Shown here: positions 62,299 through 64,000 of the stretch, piece by piece
Numbering within the stretch: the stretch's first letter is position 1
Layout: every line of letters begins with the position of its first letter
DNA from: Trichobilharzia regenti
Taxonomy: Eukaryota; Platyhelminthes; Trematoda; Strigeidida; Schistosomatidae
Direction: 5' to 3'
DNA: 64,000 bases
NCBI GenBank assembly: GCA_944472135.2
Contig: OX235264.1
Location: 94,002,319-94,066,318 of the forward strand
The notes under the pieces: generated by a model
Told to the model about the DNA's origin: nothing
Databases searched by the model: none
What the model saw: the letters and a program-made list of their open reading frames with translations, nothing else
Position numbers and translations under genes: made by a program

Positions 62299-64000
62299 AT
62301 TATTATTCCCTTGCATTCCGAGTAGGACATAGGGCTTCGACAGCACGTATCCAGTTTCTTCTATTCTCTGCTGTCCTCTTCAACTGGCTATCCCCACGAT
62401 TATCCATAATCTCTTAGCTGCTCTTCATCACACGATCTCCTCCATGTCACTCTCGTATCAATGACTCACTTGTCGCTTCCCATTTGGTTTCCACTCAAGC
62501 AATGACCCGCATTCTGTTCGATGTCATTCGACGACTTCCTCAATATATGCCTGATCCATCTCTACTTTCTCCCACATATTTGTTGGGAGATAGGCTTTTG
62601 CTTGCTGGTTTGTTCCCAGCTAGATTTTTGTGTGACTTATTCTTTCTGGTCATTTGATCTTCAGTATGAAGCCAGCGAAAGCGGAAGCTGACGATAAAAG
62701 TCTGCAGACTGTTGGAAATGGTTTTCGTGACACTCCAAGAACCAGCTTGACATTGGTGTGTTAAATGAGGATCTAATCCCTTATGCTGAGTTACGAAATT
62801 TTCTAAATTGGTTTCAGGTTGATGAAGGTGTATCTCGCCTTTCAATTTCTGGATGGCTGACTTTGAAATCTTCATCCGTTCCACCTGTAGTCGAAAGGAT
62901 GCTTCCTGGATGGATAAAAGAAGGAAGTGAGCTCTGTCAAATCCTTCCCAGTGATAGTGAATAGTGCTTGTTGTTTTTGTTGTTTCTGTTGATTGGTCAT
63001 CTTCATCACCTCTGTTTTCTCTATGTTCGCCTGGAGTCCTGTTTTCGTCGACTGCTTCTTCAGCCAGTTCAATGATTTTCGCCTGTAAGTCTTCAAGCTT
63101 GCGTGACACTGGACGTGTACCATCAGCGAAATCCGGATCTTCTAGTGTCTTCTTATCAGTGGTCCAGTGTATTCCTGTCTTCTCGTTCCCCACACACAGG
63201 CTGACGCATAATCCAGTCCATCACAATTAAGAATATCACGAGTGATAATGGACAGCCAGCTTGTCTCACTTTTGTATTCACTTTGAACGTCTCGCTGAGT
63301 TTTCCGATGTGGATCAAGTGACACGTGGCATTGTCATACAGCCAGCTGTGGCTGAATGAGATTGATAAAGACTTGGGCCCTGCACACCGTAGTGTTGAAG
63401 TGGTTTCCAAATTACTTCTCGGTCAACGCTATCAAGTGAAAGCATTTTCGAATTTGATGCACCTGTTGAAGCAGAGGTTTGACTGCCTTTCTATGCTTTG
63501 TTCCATGATGAGGATGCGTCGAGTTACAATTTCACCATCACATTTGTTGCCTTTCCTGAATGCAGCTTGTTCCCGTGGGTGGTGGAGTTCTTCATACAGT
63601 GCATCTTCTATTTCCTCCAGGACAACGTGACTTAATATTTTACTTGGCGTAGGTGGATAAGAACATTATTCCACGCCAGTCAGTTCTTGCAGACAGAGGT
63701 GCAAGACGCCTTTCTTTGGTTTTTTGACAAGTTAGTCAGCCTTTCTTCCAAAACGTAGGCACCTTTCTTTCTCTCCAAACTTTCTGCAGTAATGTCCTGT
63801 GCACATCTGCCACAGTCTTTGTGCCCGTTTACAGTTCTTCGGAGTTTGAGGAATTCCGTCTAGTCCTGCTGCCTTCCCGGCTCGCCTTCACTAGCTTTAC
63901 GGCTTTCAGGATTTCCGTTTTTGTCGGAGAATTCGTGTCCACTGGAAGACAGTTCTGTGCGTGCTGTTTGTAGTGGTGACATTTTTGGGTGAGTTACAGG
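62299..64000 (-). mobile_element. RTE-clade LINE, runs off the window
   Basis: Tail TTATTATTCCC at 62299. Minus-strand coding traces are LTFKSAIQKLKGEIHL-like, DWIMRQPVCGEREDRN near 63190, LIRHYD-type text near 63300, AAFRKGN near 63560, and AGLDGIPQTPK-like text near 63840. It covers the 3' part and most of the RT core, with frameshifts every few hundred bases. The family is the same as 34450-35620. Confidence 0.85.

Overview
The window is AT-rich eukaryotic DNA packed with decayed retroelements. It most likely comes from a schistosome (Schistosoma or a close schistosomatid fluke). The evidence is an Smα-type hammerhead ribozyme repeat, many Penelope-like elements (PLEs) with GIY-YIG endonucleases, RTE- and CR1-clade LINEs, tRNA-headed SINEs, and a host gene whose first introns are only 36-41 nt, a known habit of schistosome genes. 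I see no bacterial genes, viral genes, rRNA or functional tRNA genes.

Host genes. One complete gene is readable: a four-exon homologue of KRTCAP2, an oligosaccharyltransferase subunit, at 12379-13794 (+). Two isolated exons look real by their splice sites and open frames but I cannot name them: 58957-59027 (+) and 61778-61931 (-). A third, weak exon candidate is at 16579-16651 (-).

Layout. 1-5640: a BEL/Pao gag scrap, a 132-bp tandem duplication, and an almost intact CR1-like LINE on the minus strand. 5644-9000: a decayed BEL/Pao-like Gag region, interrupted by a SINE, followed by about 190-bp tandem repeats and an LTR-like tail. 9170-10622: an RTE scrap split by a 53-bp minisatellite, a SINE, and a solo LTR with an exact 4-bp target duplication. 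12379-13794: KRTCAP2. 14560-27720: fragments of RTE, PLE, SINEs and Smα, including two large inverted duplications of PLE 3' ends. 28211-30677: a nearly complete PLE with 184-bp terminal inverted repeats and a 12-bp target duplication. 31768-45062: more RTE and PLE fragments. 45678-48650: two loci where hammerhead-like repeats recur about 391 and 397 bp apart. 49245-58440: PLEs, one carrying a small LTR element with identical-length LTRs. 58957-64000: two host exon candidates and two RTE copies.

How it works together. Nothing here forms an operon or pathway. The autonomous families (CR1, RTE, PLE, LTR elements) encode the reverse transcriptases. The SINEs and hammerhead-bearing repeats carry pol III-like A/B boxes or ribozymes but no protein, so they depend on enzymes supplied by others. 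The most interesting signals are the hammerhead-bounded dimers, the hammerhead-like fold at a PLE end, the PLE inverted duplications, and a mini LTR element whose interior joins a Gag start to an integrase tail. Element boundaries are approximate unless a target duplication or LTR end is stated.
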